Part shown: positions 25,401-34,067 of the stretch, one piece after another
Numbering within the stretch: the first letter of the stretch is position 1
Layout: each line of letters starts with the position of its first letter
Source: UMGS755 sp045652815
GTDB lineage: Bacteria > Bacillota > Clostridia > UBA1381 > UBA9506
Assembly: GCA_045652815.1 (NCBI GenBank)
Contig: JAZOLH010000011.1
Coordinates: forward strand, 12,080-76,079
Direction: 5' to 3'
Length of the DNA: 64,000 nucleotides
Position numbers and translations under genes: made by a program
The notes under the pieces: model-generated
Seen by the model: the letters and a program-made list of their open reading frames with translations, nothing else
What the model was told of the DNA's origin: nothing
Databases searched by the model: none

Positions 25401-26059
25401 CCGGACAGACGGAAGGATTCAACAACTTCCAAACGTTTTAATAATCTAACTTTTTTCTGACCGGAAGCACCTTCTAAGTCCAGTTTCAGTTCGCGGGACA
25501 GTTCTTCCAGGTCGATTTCCTGCAGCAGTTCTTTGATGGCTTCAGCACCCATACCTGCGCGGAAACGATCACCGTACTTTTCAGAAAAATCGCGGTATTC
25601 TTTTTCGGAAAGAATCTGCTTTTTCTGCAGTTCGGTTCTTGTACCGGGTTCAATTACAACATAAGATGCAAAGTACAGAACTTTTTCCAGCATTCTCGGG
25701 GTCATATCAAGGAGCAGACCCATTCGAGTGGGGATAGCCTTGAAGTACCAAATGTGAGATACGGGAGCCGCCAGTTCAATGTGACCCATACGTTCACGAC
25801 GAACACGGGAACGGGTAACTTCTACGCCGCATCGGTCGCAGACGATACCTTTATGACGGATTCTCTTGTACTTACCGCAGTGACACTCCCAGTCTTTCTG
25901 AGGACCAAAGATACGTTCACAGAACAGACCGTCGCGTTCAGCTTTTAATGTTCTATAATTGATGGTTTCCGGTTTTTTTACTTCACCTCTGGACCATTCA
26001 CGGATCATTTCCGGAGAGGCCAGACCGATTTTAATAGCTTCAAATGAATTTTCAGACAA
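22463..26059 (-). CDS. rpoC: DNA-directed RNA polymerase subunit beta prime
   Basis: About 1,200 residues carrying the catalytic NADFDGDQMAVH motif that chelates the active-site magnesium, the N-terminal zinc-binding CHCGKYK...CDRCGVE region, and the second zinc site (CKAKVGICAKCYG). The bridge helix and trigger loop regions are in the expected order. Start choice: ATG 26074 and ATG 26068 are in frame, but GGAG is only 1 nt before the second; the TTG at 26059 has it 9 nt upstream and gives MSENSFEAIKIGLASPE, close to the usual Firmicute N-terminus, so it is preferred. rpoB ends 54 nt upstream. Confidence 0.97.
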   Translation of the reverse strand: MSENSFEAIKIGLASPEMIREWSRGEVKKPETINYRTLKAERDGLFCERIFGPQKDWECHCGKYKRIRHKGIVCDRCGVEVTRSRVRRERMGHIELAAPVSHIWYFKAIPTRMGLLLDMTPRMLEKVLYFASYVVIEPGTRTELQKKQILSEKEYRDFSEKYGDRFRAGMGAEAIKELLQEIDLEELSRELKLDLEGASGQKKVRLLKRLEVVESFRLSGNKPEWMIMDVIPVIPPDLRPMVQLDGGRFATSDLNDLYRRVLNRNNRLKRLLDLGAPEIIVRNEKRMLQEAVDALIDNGRRGRPVTGPGNRPLKSLSDMLKGKQGRFRQNLLGKRVDYSGRSVIVVGPELKIYQCGLPKEMAIVLFKPFVMKKLVNDGLAHNIKSAKRMVERVKPEVWDVLEEVIKEHPVLLNRAPTLHRLGIQAFEPVLVEGRALKLHPLVCTAYNADFDGDQMAVHVPLSPEAQAEARFLMLSANNLLKPQDGRPVTVPTQDMVLGAYYLTIDNPEEIGAGKAFFSPNEAILAYTNGIVGIHAPIKVRIQKEIDGVLHEGLIETTVGRLIFNEAVPQDLGFVDRTNPENLLKLEVDFLTTKKELGKIVDKCIRVHGLTETAEVLDRIKSLGYKFSTRGAITVSVSDMKVPEEKAAFLAEAEEAVDKITKKFKRGLISDEERYNMVIKTWTETNDKVTKALMSNLDKFNPIYMMAHSGARGSQNQIRQLAGMRGLMNDTSGKTIEIPIRANFREGLNVLEFFISSHGARKGLADTALRTADSGYLTRRLVDVSQEVIIREDDCGTKEGIEVFDIRDGKELIEGLFDRLNGRYALEDICHPETGEVIIPADTLITEKMAKAAVDAGVKRAVIRSVLTCKAKVGICAKCYGSNLASGDKVPVGEAVGIIAAQSIGEPGTQLTMRTFHTGGVATADDITQGLPRVEELFEARKPKGLAIIAEIGGKISIVENKKKREIVITDDEIGDSKTYLIPYGSRIKVNDGDVVAKGDELTEGSVNPHDILRVKDLDAVQQYLIQEVQRVYRLQGVDINDRHIEVIVRQMLRRVRIEESGDTNFLAGSLIDINEFETANAEMEAKGLRPATCTRIILGITKAALTTDSFLSAASFQETTRVLTEAATKGKIDPLVGLKENVIIGKLVPAGTGMPKYLNTDVEEPISAEAEAAYNSFVLDNSDYIGSNVVPEEDAKTE

Positions 26060-26128
26060 CCGATTCATCTCCATTCTGATTTTATTACCGCAACATAGCG
26101 GCTTTGCAGATTATTGACGGAATAGCTT

Positions 26129-29100
26129 TTAGAGCAGATCAAGATCGTCGACAAAGTCGCTCTTGTCATCCCCTAAATCAGACTCAAACTCATCGTCTAA
26201 GTCATCCAGCTCGTCGTCTGCTTCATCTTCTGCTTCGTCGTCGAGCAAGTCATCAATACCGTCGTCCTCATCCAGTGCGTCATCACCATCAAACTCGTCA
26301 TCGTCTGCTAAATCCATATCGATGTAAGCAGCGTCGTTTCTGGTGGACATACCCATTGAGGATTCTTCCTCTTCTTCGGAGGAATCTTTTAAGCGGATTT
26401 CGTTCATGTTTTCATCCAGTGTACGAATGTCAAGACCCAGAGACTGCAGTTCCTTAATCAATACCTTGAAGGATTCGGGAATGCCGGGAGTGGGAACAGA
26501 GTCACCCTTAACAATGGATTCATAAGTTTTAACACGACCCACAATATCGTCAGACTTAACGGTCAGGATTTCCTGCAGCGTATAAGCTGCACCGTAAGCT
26601 TCCAGAGCCCAAACTTCCATTTCACCGAAACGCTGACCACCGAACTGAGCTTTACCACCCAGCGGCTGCTGTGTTACTAAGGAGTAGGGACCTGTGGAAC
26701 GTGCATGGATCTTATCGTCAACCAAGTGCGCCAGTTTTAAGATGTACATAACACCAACTGTTACACGGTTATCGAAGGGCTCACCGGTACGTCCGTCGTA
26801 AAGAACGGTTCTACCGTCACGGTCAAGTCCTGCTTTTTCCAAAGTATCCATAATATCAAACTCGTTGGCACCGTCGAATACCGGTGTGGCAATCTTCCAG
26901 CCCAGTTCACGAGCGGCACGGCCTAAGTGTACTTCAAGCACCTGACCGATGTTCATACGGGAAGGTACGCCCAAGGGGTTTAAGACGATTTCAAGGGGTG
27001 TACCGTCGGGCAGGAAGGGCATATCTTCTTCCGGCAGAATGCGGGAGATGACACCCTTGTTACCGTGGCGACCAGCCATTTTGTCACCAACGGAGATTTT
27101 ACGTTTCTGTGCGATGTAGCAACGAACCAGACGGTTAACGCCCGGGGGCAGTTCATCGCCTTTATCACGGTCGAAGACAATAACGTCAACGATGATACCG
27201 GCTTCGCCGTGGGGGACACGCAGAGAAGTGTCACGCACTTCACGTGCTTTTTCACCGAAGATAGCACGGGGCAGACGTTCTTCAGCGGTCAGTTCGGTTT
27301 CACCCTTAGGTGTAACTTTACCAACTAAGATGTCGCCAGAGCGAACTTCAGCACCGATACGGATGATACCACGTTCATCCAAATCTTTCAGCGCATCTTC
27401 ACCAACGTTGGGAATATCGCGGGTGATTTCTTCGCTACCCAGTTTGGTATCACGAGCTTCACATTCGTATTCTTCGATGTGGATAGAGGTGAGCACGTCA
27501 TCACGTACCAGTTTTTCACTGATCAGCATAGCATCTTCGTAGTTATAACCTTCCCAGGTCATAAAGCCGATTAAGATGTTTTTGCCCAGTGCGATTTCAC
27601 CCATGGAGGTGGAAGGACCGTCGGCGATGATGTCACCTTTCTTAACTTTTTCACCTTCTTCGACGATGGGTCTGTGGTTAATACAGGTACCCTGGTTGGA
27701 ACGGGTGAATTTAATCATTTTATAAGGATGCAGGTTACCCTTTTTATCCTTAATAACAATTTCATCAGCACTTACTTTAGCGATGGTACCATCCTGTTTT
27801 GCCAGAACAACAACGCCGGAGTCTTTAGCGGCTTTGTATTCCATACCGGTACCGATGATAGGCGCCTGAGTCTTTAACAGGGGCACAGCCTGACGCTGCA
27901 TGTTCGCACCCATCAGAGCACGGTTCGCGTCATCGTTTTCCAAGAAGGGAATCATTGCCGTCGCAACGGAAACAACCTGCTTGGGAGAAACGTCCATAAA
28001 GTCAATCTGAGAAGCTTCAACTTCCAAGATGTCTTCCTTATAACGAGCGGCAACTTTCTTATGAACAAATCTGCCTTCATCGTCTAAGGGTTCGTTAGCC
28101 TGTGCGATTACATACTGATCTTCAATATCAGCAGTGATATAAATGATTTCATCGGTTGCCTTGCCGGTTTCTTTATCAACGCGACGATAAGGTGCTTCGA
28201 TGAAGCCATATTCGTTGATTCTTGCGTAAGTAGATAAGGAAGAAATCAAACCGATGTTAGGACCTTCAGGTGTTTCGATGGGACACATTCTGGAGTAGTG
28301 AGAATAGTGTACGTCTCGAACTTCGAAGCCTGCACGTTCACGGGACAAACCGCCGGGACCTAAGGCAGACAATCTTCTCTTATGAGTCAGTTCAGATAAG
28401 GGGTTCAGCTGATCCATGAACTGGGAAAGCTGAGAAGAACCAAAGAACTCTTTAATGGTAGCAACAACGGGGCGGATGTTAATCAGCGCCTGAGGAGTTA
28501 CAACTTCTAAGTCCTGAATGGTCATTCTTTCGCGAACCACACGTTCCATACGGGACAGACCGATACGGAACTGGTTCTGCAGCAGTTCACCTACGCAGCG
28601 CAGACGACGGTTACCTAAGTGGTCGATGTCGTCAGTTGTGCCGATGCCGTAGAGCAGACCAATCTGATAGTTAATGGAAGAGAAAATATCATCAACGGTG
28701 ATGTGATGGGGAATCAGTTCTTCCATACGACGAGTGATAGCTTCGCGGATGGAGGCTTCATCTTTATTTTCTTCCAGGATTTCATTTAAAACACCCAGAC
28801 AAACTTTTTCGCGGATGTTCATATCGCTTAAGTCAAAGTCAACATATTCAGAAAGGGTAACGGTGTTGTTGGAGAACACTTTAACGGCTTTACCGTTAAT
28901 GTCTAAGATAACTTCATTAACACCAGCCAGTTCAGCAGCTTCTGCCACTTCCTTGGAGATGTAGTTACCGGCAGCTAAGAGCACTTCGCCGGTTCTGGGG
29001 TCAGCAATTGCTTCTTTTGCAGTAAAGCCTGCGATACGGGAAGCAATGCCCAGTTTCTTGTTGAACTTATAGCGGCCGACTTTTGCAAGGTCGTAACGCT

Positions 29101-29887
29101 TGGGATCAAACAGAAGACCCATCAGAAGAGAACGTGCGCTTTCAACTGCGGGGGGTTCACCGGGACGCAGTTTTTTATAGATTTCAATCAAAGCGTCATC
29201 CTGGCTCTGAATGGAAGCACTCTTTTCTAATGTATTAAGAAGAGCTTCACTTTCACCGAACATAGATAAGATCTGATCGTCAGTGATAACACCCAGTGCA
29301 CGGATTAACACAGTGATGGGGATTTTTCTTGTTCTGTCGATACGAACGGACAGAATGTCGTTAATATCGTTTTCGTACTCAAGCCAAGCACCACGGTAGG
29401 GGATAACTGTGGAGTTATACAGTTCCTTACCTGTCTTGTCGTGCTCCATAGCAAAGTAGATACCGGGAGAACGAACCAGCTGGCTGACAATAACACGTTC
29501 AGCACCATTAATAATGAAGGTACCCTGTTCGGTCATCAGCGGGAAATCACCCATAAAGATTTCCTGCTCTTTAGCCTCACCTGTTTCCTTATTAATAAGG
29601 CGCACGCGTGCTTTTAAGGGTGATGCATAATTGGCATCTCTTTCCTTACATTCCTCCACGTCGTATTTAACCTTGTCTTCCAGTTTGTAATCGATGAATT
29701 CCAAAACCAGATTACCGGTGTAGTCTGTAATCGGAGAAATGTCACGAAAAACCTCTCTCAAGCCCTCGTCTAAGAACCACTGATAAGAATCCTTTTGGAC
29801 CTCAATCAGATTTGGCATATCCAGGACTTCGTCAATTTTTGCATAACTCATTCTGACATTTTTGCCTAATTGAATCGGATGCACCAT
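26129..29887 (-). CDS. rpoB: DNA-directed RNA polymerase subunit beta, acidic C-terminal tail
   Basis: A 1,252-residue subunit with the beta-subunit blocks in order, including the rifampicin cluster (SSQLSQFMDQLNP... THKRRLSALGPGG, all sensitive-type residues), GDKMAGRHGNKG with the active-site lysines, and the C-terminal clamp VPESFKVL... . Beyond the normal end at about residue 1,190 there is a tail of roughly 60 residues made almost wholly of Asp and Glu with Leu. The ATG 29887 (MVHPIQLGKNVRMSYAK) follows AGGTGA; GTG 29899 is in frame but overlaps the RBS. rplJ and rplL, which usually precede rpoB, are not adjacent here. Confidence 0.98.
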   Translation of the reverse strand: MVHPIQLGKNVRMSYAKIDEVLDMPNLIEVQKDSYQWFLDEGLREVFRDISPITDYTGNLVLEFIDYKLEDKVKYDVEECKERDANYASPLKARVRLINKETGEAKEQEIFMGDFPLMTEQGTFIINGAERVIVSQLVRSPGIYFAMEHDKTGKELYNSTVIPYRGAWLEYENDINDILSVRIDRTRKIPITVLIRALGVITDDQILSMFGESEALLNTLEKSASIQSQDDALIEIYKKLRPGEPPAVESARSLLMGLLFDPKRYDLAKVGRYKFNKKLGIASRIAGFTAKEAIADPRTGEVLLAAGNYISKEVAEAAELAGVNEVILDINGKAVKVFSNNTVTLSEYVDFDLSDMNIREKVCLGVLNEILEENKDEASIREAITRRMEELIPHHITVDDIFSSINYQIGLLYGIGTTDDIDHLGNRRLRCVGELLQNQFRIGLSRMERVVRERMTIQDLEVVTPQALINIRPVVATIKEFFGSSQLSQFMDQLNPLSELTHKRRLSALGPGGLSRERAGFEVRDVHYSHYSRMCPIETPEGPNIGLISSLSTYARINEYGFIEAPYRRVDKETGKATDEIIYITADIEDQYVIAQANEPLDDEGRFVHKKVAARYKEDILEVEASQIDFMDVSPKQVVSVATAMIPFLENDDANRALMGANMQRQAVPLLKTQAPIIGTGMEYKAAKDSGVVVLAKQDGTIAKVSADEIVIKDKKGNLHPYKMIKFTRSNQGTCINHRPIVEEGEKVKKGDIIADGPSTSMGEIALGKNILIGFMTWEGYNYEDAMLISEKLVRDDVLTSIHIEEYECEARDTKLGSEEITRDIPNVGEDALKDLDERGIIRIGAEVRSGDILVGKVTPKGETELTAEERLPRAIFGEKAREVRDTSLRVPHGEAGIIVDVIVFDRDKGDELPPGVNRLVRCYIAQKRKISVGDKMAGRHGNKGVISRILPEEDMPFLPDGTPLEIVLNPLGVPSRMNIGQVLEVHLGRAARELGWKIATPVFDGANEFDIMDTLEKAGLDRDGRTVLYDGRTGEPFDNRVTVGVMYILKLAHLVDDKIHARSTGPYSLVTQQPLGGKAQFGGQRFGEMEVWALEAYGAAYTLQEILTVKSDDIVGRVKTYESIVKGDSVPTPGIPESFKVLIKELQSLGLDIRTLDENMNEIRLKDSSEEEEESSMGMSTRNDAAYIDMDLADDDEFDGDDALDEDDGIDDLLDDEAEDEADDELDDLDDEFESDLGDDKSDFVDDLDLL

Positions 29888-29933
29888 TACCTTGATCACC
29901 TCGTTTATTTATTTGCCTTTTGTAGCTATAAAA

Positions 29934-29958
29934 GTGAATTAACAGGCCCTTAATTCAC
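29934..29958 (-). promoter_or_regulatory. Perfect 9-bp hairpin in the rpoB leader
   Basis: GTGAATTAA (29934-29942) pairs exactly with TTAATTCAC (29950-29958) around a 7-nt loop, about 47 nt before the rpoB start codon and inside the transcribed leader. It could be an operator-like mRNA element for control of RNA polymerase synthesis. Confidence 0.5.
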
Positions 29959-29999
29959 AGCGCAAAATTACCCTATTTTGACTTATAATGCAATTTATA

Positions 30000-30028
30000 A
30001 TACTATCATATATAGGTCAAGATGTCAA
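30000..30028 (-). promoter_or_regulatory. rpoBC-str operon promoter
   Basis: On the minus strand TTGACA (30028-30023), 17-nt spacer, TAGTAT (30005-30000). A second TTGACC with a TAAATT 17 nt later overlaps it, so a tandem arrangement is possible. Confidence 0.65.
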
Positions 30029-30214
30029 GCACTTTTTTGCAAAAAAATTCAAAAAAGTGCAGGTTTTTCTTAATCTTTTTGCATCAGGCGCAAACTGGGG
30101 TCTGCGGGAGGGGGTCAGGCAGTCAAAACAAACAAAAAAGTCACAACTGACCCTAGCGTTGAGTTTAATGTGCTGTGTTGTGGGAAAAATGACTTTATTA
30201 TATAAAGGAAGAAA

Positions 30215-30243
30215 CAGAAAAAGGCGCACAAAAAGTACGCCTT
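30215..30243 (-). terminator. spoIIR terminator
   Basis: On the minus strand AAGGCGTAC (30243-30235) pairs with GTGCGCCTT (30229-30221) over a 5-nt loop, with one G-U pair, followed by a T-rich run. Confidence 0.7.
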
Positions 30244-30253
30244 ACATTATAAT

Positions 30254-30832
30254 TTAACGGTTTTTTAGTTTCTGCCATAATTCGAGCAGTTTAAAGGATG
30301 GCTTAACGGTGATTTTTTCCGATTCGCAGATAGCGGAGAAGGTGGCGGGGTTTAGTGCCTCTTGTAGTTGATTGTAACCCTCCGCTTGTAAGCCACCCAC
30401 AGAACCTGCAAAGCATAAGGGCGGATACATAACGCACCACCAGTTTTCGCCGCCGCCCGTGCCAATGATAATGCGCACAGCGTTATAGTCTCCTGCAGGT
30501 AGCGTCAGGTTTTCATATTCTTTCTTGGGGAAATAAAATGTTCCCCGCTCTATATGAACAGGGTAGTCAAAGCCCTGTGCCTTCATTTCCTTTTGGCAGA
30601 CCGAAAGGATGATTTCATCGGTTAGCAGATTGTTTGATGCGCCTGCTTCTTTGAGCAGTGCATCCCGAACCGAGAGTTTTAAGGCCTGATGCTCGGGTGC
30701 ATCCGAGTTTGCCAAAATGTGCAGGCGGACGATGTTATCGTTTAAGTCTTTAGAGAGCATCTCTGCGGCAGAGGCCCAAGTGAGTGTTACGACCAGAGAG
30801 GTCAGCAAAACAAAAAAGCAAATCTTTTTCAT
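30254..30832 (-). CDS. spoIIR: Stage II sporulation protein R
   Basis: A 192-residue protein with a signal peptide (MKKICFFVLLTSLVVTLTWA) for secretion from the forespore. It activates the protease SpoIIGA, which processes pro-sigma-E in the mother cell. The diagnostic segment is GGGENWWCVMYPPLCF at about residues 136-151, nearly the same in all SpoIIR. The start ATG 30832 has AAAGGAT 5-10 nt before it; the longer reading to 31351 is on top of the divergent gene. In Bacillus the gene is read by sigma-F; no clear sigma-F promoter could be made out by eye. Confidence 0.95.
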   Translation of the reverse strand: MKKICFFVLLTSLVVTLTWASAAEMLSKDLNDNIVRLHILANSDAPEHQALKLSVRDALLKEAGASNNLLTDEIILSVCQKEMKAQGFDYPVHIERGTFYFPKKEYENLTLPAGDYNAVRIIIGTGGGENWWCVMYPPLCFAGSVGGLQAEGYNQLQEALNPATFSAICESEKITVKPSFKLLELWQKLKNR

Positions 30833-30945
30833 GGTGTATCCTTTCGGTAGAGGGGATTTACTATCAGTATGAACAAAAAAACTGACTTTAAACCCATAAA
30901 GTGTCAGGGGTGGAACAGGGTGGAAAGGATGCCGGATATTGTGGG

Positions 30946-30975
30946 TTGAATGGGCTTTATTGCCTGTGTTACAAT
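30946..30975 (+). promoter_or_regulatory. Sigma-A-like promoter of the cortex-hydrolase-like gene
   Basis: TTGAAT (30946-30951), 18-nt spacer, TACAAT (30970-30975) with TGT directly before it. It precedes the AAAGGAGG of the next gene. Confidence 0.6.
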
Positions 30976-31007
30976 AGAAAAGAATTGCTTGTAAAGGAGG
31001 AACAGTT

Positions 31008-31862
31008 ATGAAAAAGCGATTGTTTTCGTTGCTTCTTATCGTGCTTTGCATCGTGGCTGTCCCCACGGCAAGGATGGAAGCAGTTGAAAACCGAAAGTTT
31101 GAAACGCCGATTACCCTGACCGTCAACAAAACTCTCGTTGATATGGATACAGATCCCTTTTTATATCGTGGTACAACCTTTGTGCCCATCCGTTTTGTCA
31201 GCGGTGCTTTAGGTGCTGAAACGATCCGCTGGAATGGGGCAACCTCCACTGCCACAATTATCTGCAGTGGCAAGGAAATTGCCTTAACAAAAGGAAAAGA
31301 TACCGCGCTGGTCAATGGTAAAACGGTAAAGGTGGCGGAAGGTGTTATCATTTATGATGACCGTTTATTTGTGCCCGTTCGGTTTGTGACGGAAAACCTT
31401 GATTGTCAGGTAAACTGGATTTTTGATACCTACACGGTGGATATTCAAAAAGACGGTGTCCGCGTTCCAGGGGAATACATTGGCAGTCGTGCTTATACCG
31501 ATGATGAAATCTACTGGCTTTCCAAAATCATTCACGCAGAAAGTCAGGGCGAGCCCATGGCAGGCAAAGTAGCGGTGGGCAATGTGATTTTAAACCGTGT
31601 GGAAAGCCGCGACTATCCCAACACCATCTATGGCGTTATCTTCGACCGCAAAAACGGTGTACAGTTTTCGCCTGTTTTAGATGGCAGTATTTATCAAAAG
31701 CCCTTGGGCGACAGCGTGATTGCCGCCAAACTTGCCTTAGAGGGTGAAGAAATTGCGGGTCGGTCTTTGTTCTTTTTAAATCCCAAAACAGCCCAAAGCA
31801 ACTGGATTGTTAAAAACAGACCCTATTATATGACAATCCGCAATCATGAGTTTTATTTGTAA
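31008..31862 (+). CDS. Exported cell wall hydrolase, SleB/CwlJ type with copper-amine-oxidase-like N-domain
   Basis: A 284-residue secreted protein: signal peptide (residues 1-22), a copper-amine-oxidase-like stalk domain at about 40-150 (two copies of the YRGTTFVPIRFVSGALGAE / RLFVPVRFVTENL pattern), and a C-terminal SleB-type hydrolase (Hydrolase_2) at about 165-284 with the catalytic-Glu motif SKIIHAESQGEP and VGNVILNRV. SleB/CwlJ enzymes cut the spore cortex during germination. The stalk domain suggests a wall- or cortex-anchored version. It is divergent from spoIIR and ends at a bidirectional terminator. Confidence 0.85.
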   Translation: MKKRLFSLLLIVLCIVAVPTARMEAVENRKFETPITLTVNKTLVDMDTDPFLYRGTTFVPIRFVSGALGAETIRWNGATSTATIICSGKEIALTKGKDTALVNGKTVKVAEGVIIYDDRLFVPVRFVTENLDCQVNWIFDTYTVDIQKDGVRVPGEYIGSRAYTDDEIYWLSKIIHAESQGEPMAGKVAVGNVILNRVESRDYPNTIYGVIFDRKNGVQFSPVLDGSIYQKPLGDSVIAAKLALEGEEIAGRSLFFLNPKTAQSNWIVKNRPYYMTIRNHEFYL

Positions 31863-31867
31863 AACAA

Positions 31868-31897
31868 AAAAGGCACTCTCAACAGAGAGTGCCTTTT
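31868..31897. terminator. Bidirectional terminator
   Basis: 13-bp stem AAAAGGCACTCTC/GAGAGTGCCTTTT with loop AACA, closing the hydrolase gene (+) and murB (-). Confidence 0.85.
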
Positions 31898-31906
31898 ATC
31901 TTTTTT

Positions 31907-32815
31907 TTAAAATTCGCCAAGCATACGAACTTCGGGCTCTAGCGTTACACCAAATTTTTCAAACACAATGCGGCTGACTTCCTGCATCAGTTTATAAATG
32001 TCACTGGCGGTTGCACCGCCTTTGTTAATCACAAAACCGGCGTGCTTTTCAGAAACCTGTGCACCACCAACGGAGAAACCTTTTAAACCTGCATCTTCAA
32101 TCAGTTTACCTGCAAAGTAACCCGCAGGACGTTTAAAGGTACTGCCTGCACTGGGGAAGTTTAAGGGCTGTTTATCCTTGCGGCGACCGTTTAGGTCAAG
32201 CATGGTGGCACGAATTTCTTCGGGATTTCCCTGCGTTAGTTCCAAGCGGGAAGAGAGAACAATGTTCTCTGTGCCGCAGAAGATGCTTTTTCGGTAATCA
32301 AAACCGTGGGCATCACCGGAAACTGTGCAAAGATTACCCTCAGCATCCAAATAAGTGGTCTCAACCACAACGTCCTTCATTTCGCCACCGTAAGCACCTG
32401 CATTCATAAACACAGCGCCGCCCAATGTGCCGGGGATGCCGGAGGCAAATTCAAGACCAGTCAGCGAGTGGGCAAGGGCTTCATTAGCCAAACGGGCGAG
32501 AGAAACGCCTGCTTCGGCTGTCAGTGTAGTTCCCTCTACCGTGATGTTAGAAAAAGGTTTAGAAAGACGGAGCACAGCACCGCGGATACCTGTATCAGAC
32601 ACCAAGAGGTTAGACCCTGCACCAATAACGGTGACGGGTACATTTTCTTCCTTCAAAATGCGGCGACAGGCAACCAACGCCTCTACCGTTTCGGGGCAAA
32701 CCAGTAAATCGGCAGGACCACCTACCTGAAAACTGGTATAGTCTTTCATAGGGCTATTCTGTTGTATGGTGACATTAGGTTGCTCAGACAACCTGCTTGC
32801 GACAGTCTGCAACAT
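31907..32815 (-). CDS. murB: UDP-N-acetylenolpyruvoylglucosamine reductase
   Basis: A 302-residue flavoenzyme that uses NADPH to reduce the enolpyruvyl group of UDP-GlcNAc-enolpyruvate to UDP-MurNAc. It shows the FAD-binding VIGAGSNLLVSD, the SGIPGTLGGAVFMNAGAYGGE block, YRKSIF, the catalytic Ser in SAGSTFKRP, and the final EVRMLGEF. This is the shorter type II form (no YSF insert). RBS AAAGGAG precedes the ATG. It lies behind hprK, a common Firmicute pairing, although rapZ and whiA do not follow. Confidence 0.97.
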   Translation of the reverse strand: MLQTVASRLSEQPNVTIQQNSPMKDYTSFQVGGPADLLVCPETVEALVACRRILKEENVPVTVIGAGSNLLVSDTGIRGAVLRLSKPFSNITVEGTTLTAEAGVSLARLANEALAHSLTGLEFASGIPGTLGGAVFMNAGAYGGEMKDVVVETTYLDAEGNLCTVSGDAHGFDYRKSIFCGTENIVLSSRLELTQGNPEEIRATMLDLNGRRKDKQPLNFPSAGSTFKRPAGYFAGKLIEDAGLKGFSVGGAQVSEKHAGFVINKGGATASDIYKLMQEVSRIVFEKFGVTLEPEVRMLGEF

Positions 32816-32952
32816 GGGGAAACTCCTTTATGCTCGGAATGGATAGGGGATGTGTCGGCAGCGGATAAGCATCTGCATCCCAATTGCCTTCATAGTTTAC
32901 TATATTCGCGAGGGAGATGCGAATGACATAAACATTTTACCAAACTTCGGTT

Positions 32953-33891
32953 TTAATCTTCGAAGTTGGCTTCATCCATAGATTCCATCAAACGACGGTT
33001 TAATTCTTCTGCGGCTATGTAACCTGCCTTTTTCTGACGGTTGTTCATAGCGGCAACCTCGATAATCATAGCAAGGTTACGACCGGGTTTAACGGGGATG
33101 GTGATGGAGGGCACGTGAATACCCATAATATCGGTGGTTTCGTTATCAAGACCCAGACGGTCATACTGTTTGCCCGCCTGCCAGATTTCCATATTGATAA
33201 TCAGGTTGATATTTTCTGTATCCTTAACAGCACCGATACCGAAAATGTGCTTCACATCAACCACGCCGATACCGCGCAGTTCGATGAAGTGACGAATGAT
33301 TTCGGGAGAAGAGCCAACCAGAGTTTTGCGGGAAACTTTTCTGATTTCAACCGCATCATCGGCAACAAGGCGGTGACCACGTTTAACCAGTTCGATAGCG
33401 GTTTCACTTTTACCAACGCCGCTTTCACCGAGTAGCAGAACGCCTTCGCCAAACACCTCAACCAAAACACCGTGCATAGAAGTCATCGGCGCTAAGGAAA
33501 CGGAGAGAGATAAAATCAGGTCACTCATAAAGCGGGAGGTGCCTTCTTTTGTGAGCAAAAGCGGTGTGCCGCTGTGTTTGGCACATTCAGCCAGTTCAGG
33601 GAAGATAGGCAGGTCGCGGGTCACAATCACTGCGATGGGTTTTTTCTCAAAAAAGTTCTGCAAACGAAGGGTTCTCTCGTCAGAGGGCAGTTTTTCAAGA
33701 TAGGTATGTTCCACGTGACCTAAAATCTGAATTCTGCGGGGATCAAAGTAGTCAAAAAAGCCGGCAAGAGGCAGGCTGGGACGATTAACCTCAGCAATGG
33801 TGATGGGAATGTTTGCATAGTTTTCAGGGGCTGTGATAACCTCTAAACTTTGTTCGGAAATCAAAGTACCCAGTTTAACAGAAACGCTCAT
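32953..33891 (-). CDS. hprK: HPr kinase/phosphorylase
   Basis: A 312-residue bifunctional enzyme that phosphorylates HPr at Ser46 and removes the phosphate, setting carbon catabolite repression through CcpA. The Walker A GESGVGKSETAIELV is at about residue 158 and the family signature LRGIGVVDV follows near 205. The N-terminal domain (residues 1-130) is of the usual size, as is the total length. It has its own promoter (33951-33979) and is followed by murB. AAAGGAAG precedes the ATG. Confidence 0.97.
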   Translation of the reverse strand: MSVSVKLGTLISEQSLEVITAPENYANIPITIAEVNRPSLPLAGFFDYFDPRRIQILGHVEHTYLEKLPSDERTLRLQNFFEKKPIAVIVTRDLPIFPELAECAKHSGTPLLLTKEGTSRFMSDLILSLSVSLAPMTSMHGVLVEVFGEGVLLLGESGVGKSETAIELVKRGHRLVADDAVEIRKVSRKTLVGSSPEIIRHFIELRGIGVVDVKHIFGIGAVKDTENINLIINMEIWQAGKQYDRLGLDNETTDIMGIHVPSITIPVKPGRNLAMIIEVAAMNNRQKKAGYIAAEELNRRLMESMDEANFED

Positions 33892-33950
33892 GTAACCGCT
33901 TCCTTTCTATCTGAAAGTCAAGAAATAAGTTCAAAAATATCCTAACTATC

Positions 33951-33979
33951 AGTATATCACAAAAATTCGTTCCTGTAAA
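33951..33979 (-). promoter_or_regulatory. hprK promoter with extended -10
   Basis: On the minus strand TTTACA (33979-33974), 17-nt spacer, TATACT (33956-33951), with TGA before the -10. Confidence 0.65.
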
Positions 33980-34008
33980 TATATATAAGGAAAGTTTTAA
34001 AAAGAGAG

Positions 34009-34037
34009 TGGACAAAGCACCTCCCATATTGTATAAT
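34009..34037 (+). promoter_or_regulatory. Promoter of the ACT-PFL operon
   Basis: TGGACA (34009-34014), 17-nt spacer, TATAAT (34032-34037). It is 30 bp from, and divergent to, the hprK promoter. Confidence 0.75.
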
Positions 34038-34067
34038 GATACGTAGTAATAAAGAGGAGGCAAAATT

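Larger units (their letters stand above)
29888..30253. other. 366-nt intergenic region: rpoB leader, promoters, spoIIR terminator
   Basis: No gene seen. From right to left it holds the spoIIR terminator (30215-30243), an inverted pair GGGTCAG (30112-30118)/CTGACCC (30147-30153) of unknown role, the rpoB promoter (30000-30028), and the rpoB leader with a perfect 9-bp inverted repeat (29934-29958). Confidence 0.7.

Noticed and set aside
30254..31351. 365-residue reading that includes spoIIR
   Set aside because: The N-terminal part is the antisense of the divergent hydrolase gene; SpoIIR has a clear signal peptide and RBS at 30832.
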